In this document: positions 25,570-34,559 of the stretch, one piece after another
How the letters are laid out: the number at the start of each line of letters is the position of its first letter
Position numbering within the stretch: the stretch's first letter is position 1
DNA from: Acidobacteriota bacterium
Lineage (GTDB): Bacteria; Acidobacteriota; Terriglobia; Acidiferrales; UBA7541
NCBI GenBank assembly: GCA_027307115.1
Contig: DAHUXN010000095.1
Coordinates: forward strand, 1-64,000
DNA: 64,000 bases
Reading direction: 5' to 3'
The notes under the pieces: generated by a model
The model's database searches: none
Seen by the model: the letters and a program-made list of their open reading frames with translations, nothing else
Told to the model about the DNA's origin: nothing
Made by a program: the position numbers and the translations under genes

Positions 25570-28500
25570 TCACTGCGCAGAGGCGGAGCCGGACGGGGAC
25601 AAGGTTGTGCGATAGGTCTGGTCAGCGGAAAACGGAGTGAAAGTACAGGAGTGCGTGATGTTGGAACAAGCGAGGACTCCGCGCAGTACAATTTTCGTGA
25701 CTTCGCCGGGCGGGAAGAAGTACGGGAATTTAGCGGCGCGAAGCGAAGTCGCGTAGGCCGCGAGTGCCGCCTGCAGCTTGGTATCGGATGTACCGTTCGA
25801 TTTTGCGGCGTCAACTTGTGGTTTGCCAACGGGCGATTTTGCGTTGACGGAATTCGTGGCTGCGGGCTTCTCGTAGTCATCATCGATGGTGATGAACTTC
25901 GCGGCCTCGACCGAGGAAGTGTTTGGTTGAGAGCCAGGCGAAAGCAGAATCCAGTATTCGGCTGTCGCGTCGATTTTTTGCGGATTCGGCAATTTGAGCG
26001 AACGGCGCGCGGCGAGATCGGGCCGCACGGAATTTCTTTCCGTGCCCACTTTGGCATCGCCGATTAAGGCTGCGAGGCGTCCGCGGGTTTCAAGCGGCGG
26101 TTCGAGGCAATCGAGCGTCAAGGCGTAGGTGTGGATGGCATCAGCGCGGCGGCCTTCTTTCTCATAAATCTGGCCGAGATGATCCCCCATGTCCGACGCG
26201 TCCTCGAGCACCCACGCGGCGTGGATGTACGCTTCGGCTGATTTGATGTCGCCCTGCTTGAATTTAATCCAGCCCATGGTGTCCCAATAGGCGCTGAGCG
26301 AAGTGACGAGCCCGGCTTGCACGGGGCCGACCGTGTCGAGGGAGGTGGCGTCCAATTGCGCCTCGACCGTACGAATGGAATTTCGTGAGTACTGTCCCGC
26401 GAGGTCCAGATGAGAGCTGTTATCAGCGAGGTAGTATGCGACATCGTTCCATGTGACCGGCGAGGGAAGTTTCTCGAGGACTTTCTGAAAGGCTTCCAGT
26501 GCAGCGTCATCTTGATGAAGTCGGAGGTCGGCATTGCCCAGACCGATGTTTAGTCCGATGTTATTCGGTGTGATCTTGAGCGCAGTCTGATATTCCTTTT
26601 GGGCGAGGTCATATTTCTTCTGTGTCTGATACACAGCTGCCAGGTTTGCGTGGGCGTAGTGGTCGAGCGGATTGATTTCAATCTGTTTTTGATATTGCGT
26701 GATCGCGTCATCGTAACGCCCAAGGCCGCGATAGGCCTGGCCAAGATTGTTGTAGGCGTAAGGGTCGTAGGGATTCTTCGCGATGGCTTTTTCGAGGGCG
26801 GGGATTGCATCGTCATACCGTAGCAGAACGTTGTACGCACGTCCCAGCGCATTCCAAACGTTTTCGCGATCCGGATCTTTGGCGGCTGTGGCGGCGTAGA
26901 GACGCGCCGCTTGCGGCCAATTGGCGGCCTTCTCGGCGTCGAGACCTGCTTGATAAAGGTCGTCCGCGGACATGCCTGTGGGGACAGCGCCGCTCGCGGG
27001 CGATGAATTCGCAAAGGTCAGGGTCTGCCTCTCGTCATCGATGACCGTGTTTCGGAAGGCTTGAAAATCGTCGAAGCGGGCCGAAGGAATTTCGGCTTTG
27101 CGGAGCAGGAAATGGCGTTCAACCGTGACGCCCCCGCCGGCGGCGGTGTAACTGGATTGGTAATCCGCATAATCACGGGTCATGTGAACGGGAACTGGCA
27201 GCGTGGCCGTGAGCTGCGGCGGCAACTGAATTTTCCAGGATACAGTTTCGTCGCCAACGGCATTGAACTTGAGGGGATCGGTGTCTCCCTTATCGGGTTC
27301 GGCCACATTCGGCAAATCGATTCCCACGGCTGGCACGGTGAGGGCTGCATCCTTTTTTGAGAGATCGAGGAAATTGGGATCCGAAAACTGGGCCTCGTAC
27401 TTGACAGGCTGGTCCAGGTCCGCAGGATCGTCAAAATGGAAATCGCTGACCTTCGCTGCTGATCCCACGAGGGAAGACATGACGCTATCGGAGATTTTGG
27501 ACCAATATGCCTGCGGCACAAGGCGCAATGCGGAGCGAAATATGACGGCGTTCTCACCGGTAACCGAAAACGAGAACTTGCCCTGCAAACGGCCGAAAGG
27601 ATCGATTTTGCCGTCGATATTCACGGTTTCGAAGGGCACAAAAGGGGGATTTTCGGGCGTGCGCACGAGCGATGGCTTTGCGTCGGGCGGGATCGCGAGG
27701 GCCTGCTTATCCCACAATTGCGGGAGGATAAAATCGAAAGGAGCGACGCCGGGAGTGGTGTCCGCCCAGTACTTCTTGCCGTTCAACACGACAATATTGA
27801 TGAGGTGGTCAAATTGGCCGGGCGAGGGAATATCCGGATCGATTTTGCGGTCAGAATTGATGAGGACGGGATAAGACTCAATATGCTCCGCGGCGAGCAG
27901 AGCGTCGAATAGCGTGCCTTTATCTTTGCAATCGCCGTATTGATTGGCGAGGACTTCAGCAGCGGCGTGTGGTTGGTAGCGGCCAACTCCGAAAGAGAGG
28001 CTGACGTAACGAATGTTCTTGGTTACGTAGTCATAGATTGCCTTCACTTTGGCAAGATCCGTGGCTTGGCCCTTGACGAGTTCGGCGGCCTTGGCTTGAA
28101 TCGCGTCGGTGACCGCCGCGCGAGGTTTCTCGATAGCCGAGTACCAATCGCCCAACTGTTCCCAGTTGGTGAAGGTCGAGATTTGCACGTCGGGAAATTC
28201 CGGAGGCTTCTTTTTTTGCTTTTTTTCTTCCGAACTAGAGGAGTCGTCCGGCAGTTTCGTGAGAGAGGAGCGCCATGTATAAAGGCGACGGTCGCCCTGG
28301 TCGTGAATTTCGGGGTTGGCGATACCGTTGGCCGTTTTTACGTGGAGTTCGCGCAGACGCGGCACGTCCACCTGGAAAGAATCGTCGAGGGATATCACTT
28401 GCTTCGAAGAATTCCACGACATAAAGAACTGCCCCGGAATCAGGGGGTGAACCGTGTCCGTGTGGAGCTGGTATTCGAGCGTGTCGCCGACGCTGAGATC

Positions 28501-28962
28501 GGGGACGGTGACGTGGATCTGACGAATGTCAGTGTAGACGGGTGCGACCTGTTCCACCGGAGAATTCAAGTCCTGTACGGCGTCGGGCCCGGCGGTTACG
28601 ACGTGGCCGTCAGGCTTATGCACGCGAACGAAATCGACATGGACTTTGTCGCCTGACGAGTTGTAAGTGAAGATGAGCTGTCCCCATGCTTGGAGGGCTT
28701 GTTGGTTTTGAACGCGGACCCTTGCGTATTGGACTTCGTGTCCCGAGCCGTCATTTTCAAAGCGGAAGTCTATCTTGCTCTGCTCGATGACCGAACCCTG
28801 CTTTGAATAATCAGCCGGAGGTGTGGCGGAGAGCTTGACGGTCGTTGCTTTCGTCGCGGGGGACTTTGGGCCTGCCGGGACGGGTTTTTGGGCGTGGGCG
28901 GTTAAGACCGCAAACAGGGCGATAGTGCAGAGCGAGAGGGACCTTGGTAACCGGGGGCTCAC
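25570..28962 (-). CDS. Exported DUF3857 - transglutaminase-like - TPR protein
   Basis: An 1130-residue protein with a signal peptide (hydrophobic 9-24, ending AHAQ). Residues about 60-230 match DUF3857. Residues about 280-400 form a transglutaminase-like domain with Cys in YGDCKDKGTLFDALL and His in FDHLINIVVLNGKKYWADTT. A beta-rich region follows, and then at least four tetratricopeptide repeats between about 665 and 930 (ALGRAYNVLLRYDDAIPALE, NLGQAYRGLGRYDDAITQY, NLAAVYQTQKKYDLAQKEY). This architecture is common in Acidobacteria and Bacteroidetes, and its function is unknown. The surface or periplasmic location suggests a scaffold or protein-processing role. Confidence 0.82.
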   Translation of the reverse strand: MSPRLPRSLSLCTIALFAVLTAHAQKPVPAGPKSPATKATTVKLSATPPADYSKQGSVIEQSKIDFRFENDGSGHEVQYARVRVQNQQALQAWGQLIFTYNSSGDKVHVDFVRVHKPDGHVVTAGPDAVQDLNSPVEQVAPVYTDIRQIHVTVPDLSVGDTLEYQLHTDTVHPLIPGQFFMSWNSSKQVISLDDSFQVDVPRLRELHVKTANGIANPEIHDQGDRRLYTWRSSLTKLPDDSSSSEEKKQKKKPPEFPDVQISTFTNWEQLGDWYSAIEKPRAAVTDAIQAKAAELVKGQATDLAKVKAIYDYVTKNIRYVSLSFGVGRYQPHAAAEVLANQYGDCKDKGTLFDALLAAEHIESYPVLINSDRKIDPDIPSPGQFDHLINIVVLNGKKYWADTTPGVAPFDFILPQLWDKQALAIPPDAKPSLVRTPENPPFVPFETVNIDGKIDPFGRLQGKFSFSVTGENAVIFRSALRLVPQAYWSKISDSVMSSLVGSAAKVSDFHFDDPADLDQPVKYEAQFSDPNFLDLSKKDAALTVPAVGIDLPNVAEPDKGDTDPLKFNAVGDETVSWKIQLPPQLTATLPVPVHMTRDYADYQSSYTAAGGGVTVERHFLLRKAEIPSARFDDFQAFRNTVIDDERQTLTFANSSPASGAVPTGMSADDLYQAGLDAEKAANWPQAARLYAATAAKDPDRENVWNALGRAYNVLLRYDDAIPALEKAIAKNPYDPYAYNNLGQAYRGLGRYDDAITQYQKQIEINPLDHYAHANLAAVYQTQKKYDLAQKEYQTALKITPNNIGLNIGLGNADLRLHQDDAALEAFQKVLEKLPSPVTWNDVAYYLADNSSHLDLAGQYSRNSIRTVEAQLDATSLDTVGPVQAGLVTSLSAYWDTMGWIKFKQGDIKSAEAYIHAAWVLEDASDMGDHLGQIYEKEGRRADAIHTYALTLDCLEPPLETRGRLAALIGDAKVGTERNSVRPDLAARRSLKLPNPQKIDATAEYWILLSPGSQPNTSSVEAAKFITIDDDYEKPAATNSVNAKSPVGKPQVDAAKSNGTSDTKLQAALAAYATSLRAAKFPYFFPPGEVTKIVLRGVLACSNITHSCTFTPFSADQTYRTTLSPSGSASAQ

Positions 28963-29097
28963 GGTGGCCGGAGAGTAACGCAGCGGGGAGGGAAATTCAA
29001 CCGTACTGGCGTACTAGTGTTCGTGAGGCTAACGATGGGCGAGTGCGCGAGTCCAAATGGGGATAAGGATCGAAAAGGCGATTGCGGAGGGGCCTGG

Positions 29098-29380
29098 CAG
29101 CTTGTTGAAAGACTTTCCCCGGGAGCTACAGGGGCTAAAGTTCATGGAGACGACCGAGGCTTATGCTGCGGCTGAAGAGTCTGTGTGAAAGCTGCAAATT
29201 CGCCACCTCAGCGGCTGAAGCCGCGATGATACTACGCCGGTGACGGCACGGTCGCATTTCCTGCGTCAGTGTAAAAAACCGTGCACTGATACAGAAACTG
29301 GGGTTCTCACACAGACTCTGAAGCGAGCCTGTGCAGGCAGGCCGCGACCAACAAGACTTTCGTGGTTTCTCAACGAGCTG
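29098..29380. repeat. Structured inverted-repeat element A (copy 1 of a ~140-bp family)
   Basis: The 590-base gap 28963-29552 contains no gene. Within it, a perfect 13-bp terminal pair AGAGTCTGTGTGA/TCACACAGACTCT (29176-29188, 29307-29319) encloses a GCGGC-TGAA-GCCGC hairpin (29211-29224), a 7-bp stem GCACGGT/ACCGTGC (29246-29252, 29278-29284) and an inner CGCA/TGCG hairpin (29253-29265). An outer imperfect pair CAGCTTGTTGA.../...TCAACGAGCTG lies at 29098-29110 and 29366-29380. The related element B is at 33625-33764. Confidence 0.65.
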
Positions 29381-29552
29381 CAACGGGGGCGGGAGGGGCC
29401 ATGTCGCCGCGGGCAACGCTGACCATGAGGACAGGTGACGCGGACGAGGGATGCTGGGAAAATAGTAAGAGTCGACAGGCAACGCACAAGGCTGGTGATA
29501 TACTCCAAGTTCCAGCCTGGCAAAAAGCGGGGGCACGGTCGGAGGAGCAGCA

Positions 29553-31130
29553 ATGGGCATTCAGTTTTTGGAGTTGGTCACGTGGGTGCGGCACCGGAAA
29601 ATCTTTGCGAGCGCGTTGCTCGTACTGACCCTCGGCATAGGAATTCTTGTAGGTACGCTGATTCCCGGAAAAGTGGCGGCGGTGCGTCCGGGAGATCCAA
29701 ACGGGCCCATGCTTCTGACGATTCCCGACCCGGTTAATTTGTCGAACGGGTTTTCGAATATCGTGACGCGCGTCGAGCCTGCCGTGGTGAATATATCAAC
29801 GACGCAGGTGTTCGAAGCGCCGAAGGACAAGCGCGGCACAGGTACGCGCGGGCAGGACCCATTCCAGGATTTCTTCAACAAGTATTTCAGCCAAAACCCC
29901 GGCGTGGAGCGAGGACCAGAGGCCGAAAAGAGCCTGGGCTCCGGCGTGATTGTGGACAAGAGAGGGTACATCCTGACGAACGACCACGTGATTAATGGCG
30001 CGACGAAAATTCAAGTGGCCATCGACGGCGATCCCACGCATTACACGGGCAAAGTGATCGGTTACGACAAGCAGACGGATCTTGCAGTGGTCAAAATCGA
30101 CGCAGGGCACGATTTGCCGGTTGCGCGGCTGGGGAATTCGGAAGGATCGAAAGTCGGCGACTGGGTGCTGGCGTTCGGCAGCCCGTTTTCGCTGAACGGC
30201 TCCGTAACAGCGGGAATCATCAGCGCGACGAACCGGCAGAACATCGGCAACTCGCAATTCCAAAATTTTATTCAGACGGATGCGGCAATCAATCCGGGGA
30301 ATTCGGGCGGCCCGCTGGTGAATTTGGCCGGGGACGTCATCGGAATCAACACGGCGATTTATACGGGCAGCCGCGGATTTGAAGGAGTGGGATTCGCGCT
30401 GCCGTCGAATACAGCGATCAACATTTACAACCAGTTGGTTACGCAAGGGCATGTAACACGCGGATCGATCGGAATTAAGTTCCAGGATGACCAGACGAGC
30501 GACGTGCTGTTGCACAAGGAACTGGGCGCGCCGAATGGCGTGGTGGTGCAATATGTGGCGCCGAGCGGTCCAGCGTCGAGGGCAGGAATTCAGCCGGGCG
30601 ATGTGATTACGCAGATAAATGGGCATGCGGTGCGGGCAGGATCGGATCTGATTAATCCCGTGATTGGAACGCCGGTGGGGCATGCGGTGGCGCTGAGTTA
30701 TGTGCGAAATGGAAAGACGAGGAATGTGTCGGTGAACGTCGCGGACATGTCCAAGATTTTCCCAGACGACACTTCAGCGGGCGCGGATCCCGTGTCGGCC
30801 GACGTTGAAACTGGGCCGACATCTTTTGGTTTGCACGTTGAAGAGCTGACGCCGGAAATCTCGCGGCACATGGGATTGAGCGCAAGCCAGCCGGGCGTGA
30901 TTGTGAGTGAAGTTGAGCCGACGAGCTTCGCGGACGACATCAAGTTCCTGCGCGGCGAAGTGATCGTCGAAATCAACCACGTGGCGATAACGAATCTGCA
31001 GGATTACAAGCAGGAGATTGCGAAGCTGAAGCCGGGCGAGGATGTGTTGTTTAAAGTGGTGCATCCGGATGGAACGGGGCAGCAGTACACCGTGTTCCAC
31101 GCGGGGACGATTCCGCGATCCGCGGAGTAG
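29553..31130 (+). CDS. Deg/HtrA-type periplasmic serine protease with two PDZ domains
   Basis: A 525-residue protein. The N-terminal hydrophobic helix (19-37) is an anchor or uncleaved signal. The trypsin-like domain has the full triad: His145 in LTNDHVI, Asp176 in KQTDLAVVKI and Ser251 in NPGNSGGPL. Two PDZ domains follow (about 310-400 and 420-515), with VVQYVAPSGPASRAGIQPGDVI and a second GVIVSEVEPTSFADD. Such proteins degrade or refold misfolded envelope proteins. A GGAGGAG ribosome site precedes the ATG. A TATACT sequence about 50 bases upstream could be a -10 box, without a clear -35. Confidence 0.93.
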   Translation: MGIQFLELVTWVRHRKIFASALLVLTLGIGILVGTLIPGKVAAVRPGDPNGPMLLTIPDPVNLSNGFSNIVTRVEPAVVNISTTQVFEAPKDKRGTGTRGQDPFQDFFNKYFSQNPGVERGPEAEKSLGSGVIVDKRGYILTNDHVINGATKIQVAIDGDPTHYTGKVIGYDKQTDLAVVKIDAGHDLPVARLGNSEGSKVGDWVLAFGSPFSLNGSVTAGIISATNRQNIGNSQFQNFIQTDAAINPGNSGGPLVNLAGDVIGINTAIYTGSRGFEGVGFALPSNTAINIYNQLVTQGHVTRGSIGIKFQDDQTSDVLLHKELGAPNGVVVQYVAPSGPASRAGIQPGDVITQINGHAVRAGSDLINPVIGTPVGHAVALSYVRNGKTRNVSVNVADMSKIFPDDTSAGADPVSADVETGPTSFGLHVEELTPEISRHMGLSASQPGVIVSEVEPTSFADDIKFLRGEVIVEINHVAITNLQDYKQEIAKLKPGEDVLFKVVHPDGTGQQYTVFHAGTIPRSAE

Positions 31131-31157
31131 AATTTGCGGGTTGGTAAAAAGGGCCAA

Positions 31158-31742
31158 ATGAGAGAGCGTTTGCAGGTGCGATCATTGCTGAGAATGGCGC
31201 TGAAAATGGCGAGACGCGGGCTGGTGGGAGTCGCGTTGCTGGCCGTGGCGCTTTGGTTTACGCCGTCGCGGGCCAATGCGACTAGGCATGGGGCGCACGC
31301 GAAGACTCATGCAGCGCCGCACAAAGCTACGACTGCGAAATCGGGCAAGGCCGGTTTGCGAAACGTTTCTTACAAGAAGACTGTTAGACGCAAACGGCAT
31401 ATTCGGTACCGCAGAAGGCGCCATCATGTCACGCTGCCGAAGCAGCCGGGCGCTGATCGAACCGAGGAAATCCAGTCGGCGCTGGAGCGGGGCGGATTCT
31501 ATTCCGGCAACCCGAACGGAAGATGGGACGGCGGCACACAGGAAGCGTTGCGGCGTTTCCAGACAGCTAATGGGCTTCCGCCAACGGGCAAGCTCGACGC
31601 GCTGAGTTTGCAAAAACTCGGATTAGGCTCTGACGTGGCAGGGTTGAGCGCGCCGCGGCCAGTCATCCAGGGCAATCAATCCACGAGCCAGTCGTCCAAC
31701 CAGAATCCTTCTTCACCTGCTCCAAAGACCCCCGGCCGATAA
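31158..31742 (+). CDS. Exported peptidoglycan-binding domain protein
   Basis: About 194 residues. A signal or anchor helix (GLVGVALLAVALWFT) is followed by a very basic linker (residues 45-90, rich in His, Lys and Arg). A PG_binding_1 domain follows (about 95-155), with EEIQSALERGGFYSGNPNGRWDGGTQEALRRFQ and LPPTGKLDALSLQKLGL, then a Ser/Pro/Asn tail. It probably anchors in or senses murein. The ATG at 31158 is chosen over a TTG at 31134. It begins 27 bases after the Deg protease stop, so the two are probably cotranscribed. Confidence 0.82.
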   Translation: MRERLQVRSLLRMALKMARRGLVGVALLAVALWFTPSRANATRHGAHAKTHAAPHKATTAKSGKAGLRNVSYKKTVRRKRHIRYRRRRHHVTLPKQPGADRTEEIQSALERGGFYSGNPNGRWDGGTQEALRRFQTANGLPPTGKLDALSLQKLGLGSDVAGLSAPRPVIQGNQSTSQSSNQNPSSPAPKTPGR

Positions 31743-31886
31743 TTCGACAGCCAGCGACTCTTCCCTCTTCGCATTTACAATTCATGGTTCCGATCGGTCC
31801 GGACTTTTGTCCTCGCCGGGACGGAGACAGCGTTAGTTGTGCATCATCTGAGAAATGACGGTTGAGTCTTGGGGAGCTACAGCAGT

Positions 31887-33608
31887 TCAGCCGAGCCAGC
31901 GGAGGCGGGGCCAGATTTGCGGCAGCGGGTTTTTGGGTTTGCGGCAGATGTAAATGGGGAGATTCGATTCTTCAGGGATCGCGTAGGGCGGCGAGATGCG
32001 CGCCGCGAGCGTCACTTCGCCGAAAAAGATCCGCAATTGATCTTCCGTGTAGCCAATTGTGATAACGACGTTGCCCGTATACCCGCGTGGACCCCACAGG
32101 CCGTATTGATTGTGTCCGCTGATGGCGGGCGGCAAATGATATGCGGGACCGAAGTAATCCACGGCTGAGGCCTCGCCATAATTCAGCGCGAGGATGGCGC
32201 ATTGCGAGCGGTCAGCGGTGGGCAATGCGTCGAATATTTTCGCGATGGCTTGCACTTGATGACGCCAGCCAAACATGTCGCCGAAAAGCTGCGGCAGTTT
32301 GCCGAGCGGGACATTTTCGGGGTGAATTGCGTCCACGTCCCAGAAGCGCGAATACGTCACCGCGGCATCCACGGCAAGAATCGGCATAGCGAGGGGAGCG
32401 GCAATCAAGCCGCCTACGACGAGAGGCACGACGATTATTACCTTATACAGCGCCGGCTTCAGCCATTTTTGCGCACGCACCGGCAATTGCGCCTCGATCC
32501 ACACGGCTCCAGCGGCAAGGAGCATAGGATAGGCTGGCGCGAGATAATAAATCTTGCCGTGCAGCGCAATCATCTCAATGAGGACGACGACATAGGCCCA
32601 CGCCAGCGGGGCGTAGATTCCCTGCGTGGATCGTTGACCAAGCGCGAGAATGCGGGCGCGTACGAAGCCATACGCGGTCTTGTACTCGATATCGTGCGAG
32701 GAGGTGGCGGAGGCAGCGTCGCGTGTGGGATTCCAGAACAAGAACCACAGGCCGGCGAGCCATATCGGCGTTGAGAGAGGCAGTGTCAGCAGCGTTTGCT
32801 GCCAGATGAACTGCCACGGAGTCAGCGTGGTGTATTTCGTGCCGATCACGGCGTGAAGCAGGGCAATCGTTGGAAAGCCGTTGCGTATTTCCCAAATCAG
32901 ATTCGGCAGAAAAATCAGAAACGCGATGGCGCCACCGAACCAGATCCACTTCTTTGCGTATTCACGGCGCGCCGAGGCGAGCCAGAGGCCAATGAATATG
33001 CCACTGCCGAAAAAGAGCATCGAATGCTTGTTCAGAATCCCGAGGCCCGCCACCAGGCCGAATAGCAGCCACAACTTTTCCGAGCCGCCATTCAGAATGC
33101 GCATCAGAATCGCGGCGCAAGCCATCCAGAAGAGGGGCTCGAAGGAATTCATGGAGAGGAAACTGTCGAATGTGAGGTAGATGGGCGCGACAAGAACCGC
33201 AACCGCTGCGAGAGATTGAGCGAAACGGCGGCCGCCAAGCTCACGCGCCATCCAGCCCGCGAGAATCACCTTGCCGGCGGCCGCGAGCGCCGGAAAAAAC
33301 CGCAGAGCGAAGAGCGAGTTGCCGAGGAGGGTTCGCGAGAGGCGCGCGAGCCAGGCAATCATCGGCGCGTGATCCACATAGCCCCAAGCCAAATGCTGTC
33401 CGCAGGCGGCATAATAGAGTTCGTCGCGGAAGTAGCCGTATCGCCCCGAAAACATGAAATGGAAGAACGTCGCGAAGATCGCCAAGGCGGAGACCCACGT
33501 AGCGAGCGGCATGTCGCCTGCCCGGGGAAGATCGAAAGGGGCACGCGGGTGCAAGCGCAACGGCGAATCGACGATCGCCGCCGGTGGTGGCTGGATGCCT
33601 CCGGGCAA
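31887..33608 (-). CDS. Family 39-type (PMT/ArnT-like) membrane glycosyltransferase
   Basis: A 573-residue protein with about 11 transmembrane helices. The first large extracytoplasmic loop has the catalytic-type acidic pair and family hallmark YGYFRDELYYAACGQHLAWGYVDHAP. Substrate is transferred from a polyprenyl-phosphate sugar donor on the outer face of the inner membrane. The acceptor (protein, lipid A or cell-wall polymer) is not predictable. The C-terminal soluble segment is about 120 residues. The proline-rich N terminus before the first helix is cytoplasmic. It stands alone, divergent from an acetyltransferase gene. Confidence 0.86.
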   Translation of the reverse strand: MPGGIQPPPAAIVDSPLRLHPRAPFDLPRAGDMPLATWVSALAIFATFFHFMFSGRYGYFRDELYYAACGQHLAWGYVDHAPMIAWLARLSRTLLGNSLFALRFFPALAAAGKVILAGWMARELGGRRFAQSLAAVAVLVAPIYLTFDSFLSMNSFEPLFWMACAAILMRILNGGSEKLWLLFGLVAGLGILNKHSMLFFGSGIFIGLWLASARREYAKKWIWFGGAIAFLIFLPNLIWEIRNGFPTIALLHAVIGTKYTTLTPWQFIWQQTLLTLPLSTPIWLAGLWFLFWNPTRDAASATSSHDIEYKTAYGFVRARILALGQRSTQGIYAPLAWAYVVVLIEMIALHGKIYYLAPAYPMLLAAGAVWIEAQLPVRAQKWLKPALYKVIIVVPLVVGGLIAAPLAMPILAVDAAVTYSRFWDVDAIHPENVPLGKLPQLFGDMFGWRHQVQAIAKIFDALPTADRSQCAILALNYGEASAVDYFGPAYHLPPAISGHNQYGLWGPRGYTGNVVITIGYTEDQLRIFFGEVTLAARISPPYAIPEESNLPIYICRKPKNPLPQIWPRLRWLG

Positions 33609-33624
33609 ATTGCCTCCTAATCGC

Positions 33625-33764
33625 CTGTGTTAGAGCTGCAAAATTTGATACTTCAGCGGCCAAAGCCGCAGGGAAAGTGCAGAAGTAACGTCGTGGCTAC
33701 CCTTCAGTTCGTTCAGGGTAAAAAGCCGCGACCCACGAGAACTTCTCAGTCGCCACACAGACTC
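33625..33764. repeat. Structured inverted-repeat element B (copy 2 of the ~140-bp family)
   Basis: This element occupies part of the 368-base gap 33609-33976. CTGTGT...AGCTGCAAA, a GCGGC-CAAA-GCCGC hairpin (33656-33669) and a terminal CACACAGACTC (33754-33764) match element A. The third stem is GTCGTGGCT/AGCCGCGAC (33690-33698, 33724-33732), with an inner ACCCT/AGGGT hairpin (33699-33719). Position and pairing match A although the bases differ. CTGTGT to CACACAGACTC spans 140 bases here and 138 in A. Confidence 0.62.
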
Positions 33765-33976
33765 CTAATGGCGTGCTGCGCGGCGCAGAAACATCTTCAC
33801 TTCATATGCGACAAGCGCGGCACACGGGCGAAGTGTAGCGGAAATCGAACGTGCACGTAAGATAAGTTTTTTCGCGCGGCAAGGAGCGCAGGGGCGAGAC
33901 TCTTTGGCGATTTGTTCATCTAACTTGTGGCGGGGTGAGATGATTCGGCGGGACTTTCACTGGAGCACTAAATCGC

Positions 33977-34450
33977 ATGGATGAGATTTTGCAAATTCGA
34001 CGCGCGCATCCGGAAGAGAGCGGATTGCTGACGGATCTGGCCATGCGCTCGAAGGCACACTGGGCGTATGACAGCGCTTTTCTTGAAGACATCAAGCCGG
34101 ACTTGACCTTCCGCCCCGAGAAATTCATGCCGGATTTTCACGTGTACATCCTGGAAGCGGCAGGGAAGCCGGTGGGATTTTGCAGCCTGGTGCGGATTGA
34201 TCTAGGAACGGTTGAGCTCGATGATCTATTCGTCGAGCCGGACGATATTGGCAAGGGGTACGGGCAGCGGTTGTGGGATTACGCGGTGAGTGTAGCTCGC
34301 GATTTAGGTTTCCGGAGAATTGTGCTGGTGTCAGATCCTTACGCGGAGCCGTTTTATGCGCGGCAGGGCGCGGTGCGGATCGGGGAGAAGACGTCGTCAA
34401 TCCGCGAAGGCCGGGTCCTGCCCGTGATGGAATACGAACTCAGCGGATGA
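33977..34450 (+). CDS. GNAT-family N-acetyltransferase
   Basis: A 157-residue single-domain acetyltransferase. The acetyl-CoA pyrophosphate loop is DDIGKGYGQRLWDYAV (Q/RxxGxG/A type), preceded by the strand LDDLFVEP. The conserved late Tyr is in DPYAEPFYARQGAVRIGE. The N terminus EILQIRRAHPEESGLLTDLAMRSKAHW is typical of small-molecule acetyltransferases. The substrate is unknown. It appears monocistronic. Confidence 0.87.
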   Translation: MDEILQIRRAHPEESGLLTDLAMRSKAHWAYDSAFLEDIKPDLTFRPEKFMPDFHVYILEAAGKPVGFCSLVRIDLGTVELDDLFVEPDDIGKGYGQRLWDYAVSVARDLGFRRIVLVSDPYAEPFYARQGAVRIGEKTSSIREGRVLPVMEYELSG

Positions 34451-34488
34451 TTGAGTAGCCCAGGAGTATTTCAGGAGAGGGAGATTGT

Positions 34489-34542
34489 GGAAGCAGGGGA
34501 GCTTCGCTGGTTTTACAACCATTACGAAGCGCCTCTGCTCCC
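34489..34542. repeat. Long imperfect hairpin downstream of two convergent genes
   Basis: An 18-bp outer stem (34489-34506 with 34525-34542; two mismatches and one wobble) encloses TGGTT/AACCA (34508-34512, 34517-34521) with a TTAC loop. It lies between the convergent acetyltransferase and PEP-CTERM genes. No U-tract follows, so it is either a rho-type or processing hairpin or a repeat remnant. Confidence 0.5.
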
Positions 34543-34559
34543 GAACAGCTCAATGCCAA

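Noticed and set aside
21000-29550. Replication origin at the skew change
   Set aside because: No DnaA-box cluster, dnaA, dnaN or gidA; the skew change alone is not enough, so no origin is annotated.
33690-33732. Intrinsic terminator within element B
   Set aside because: The stem is not followed by a T-run on either strand and matches the same position in element A.
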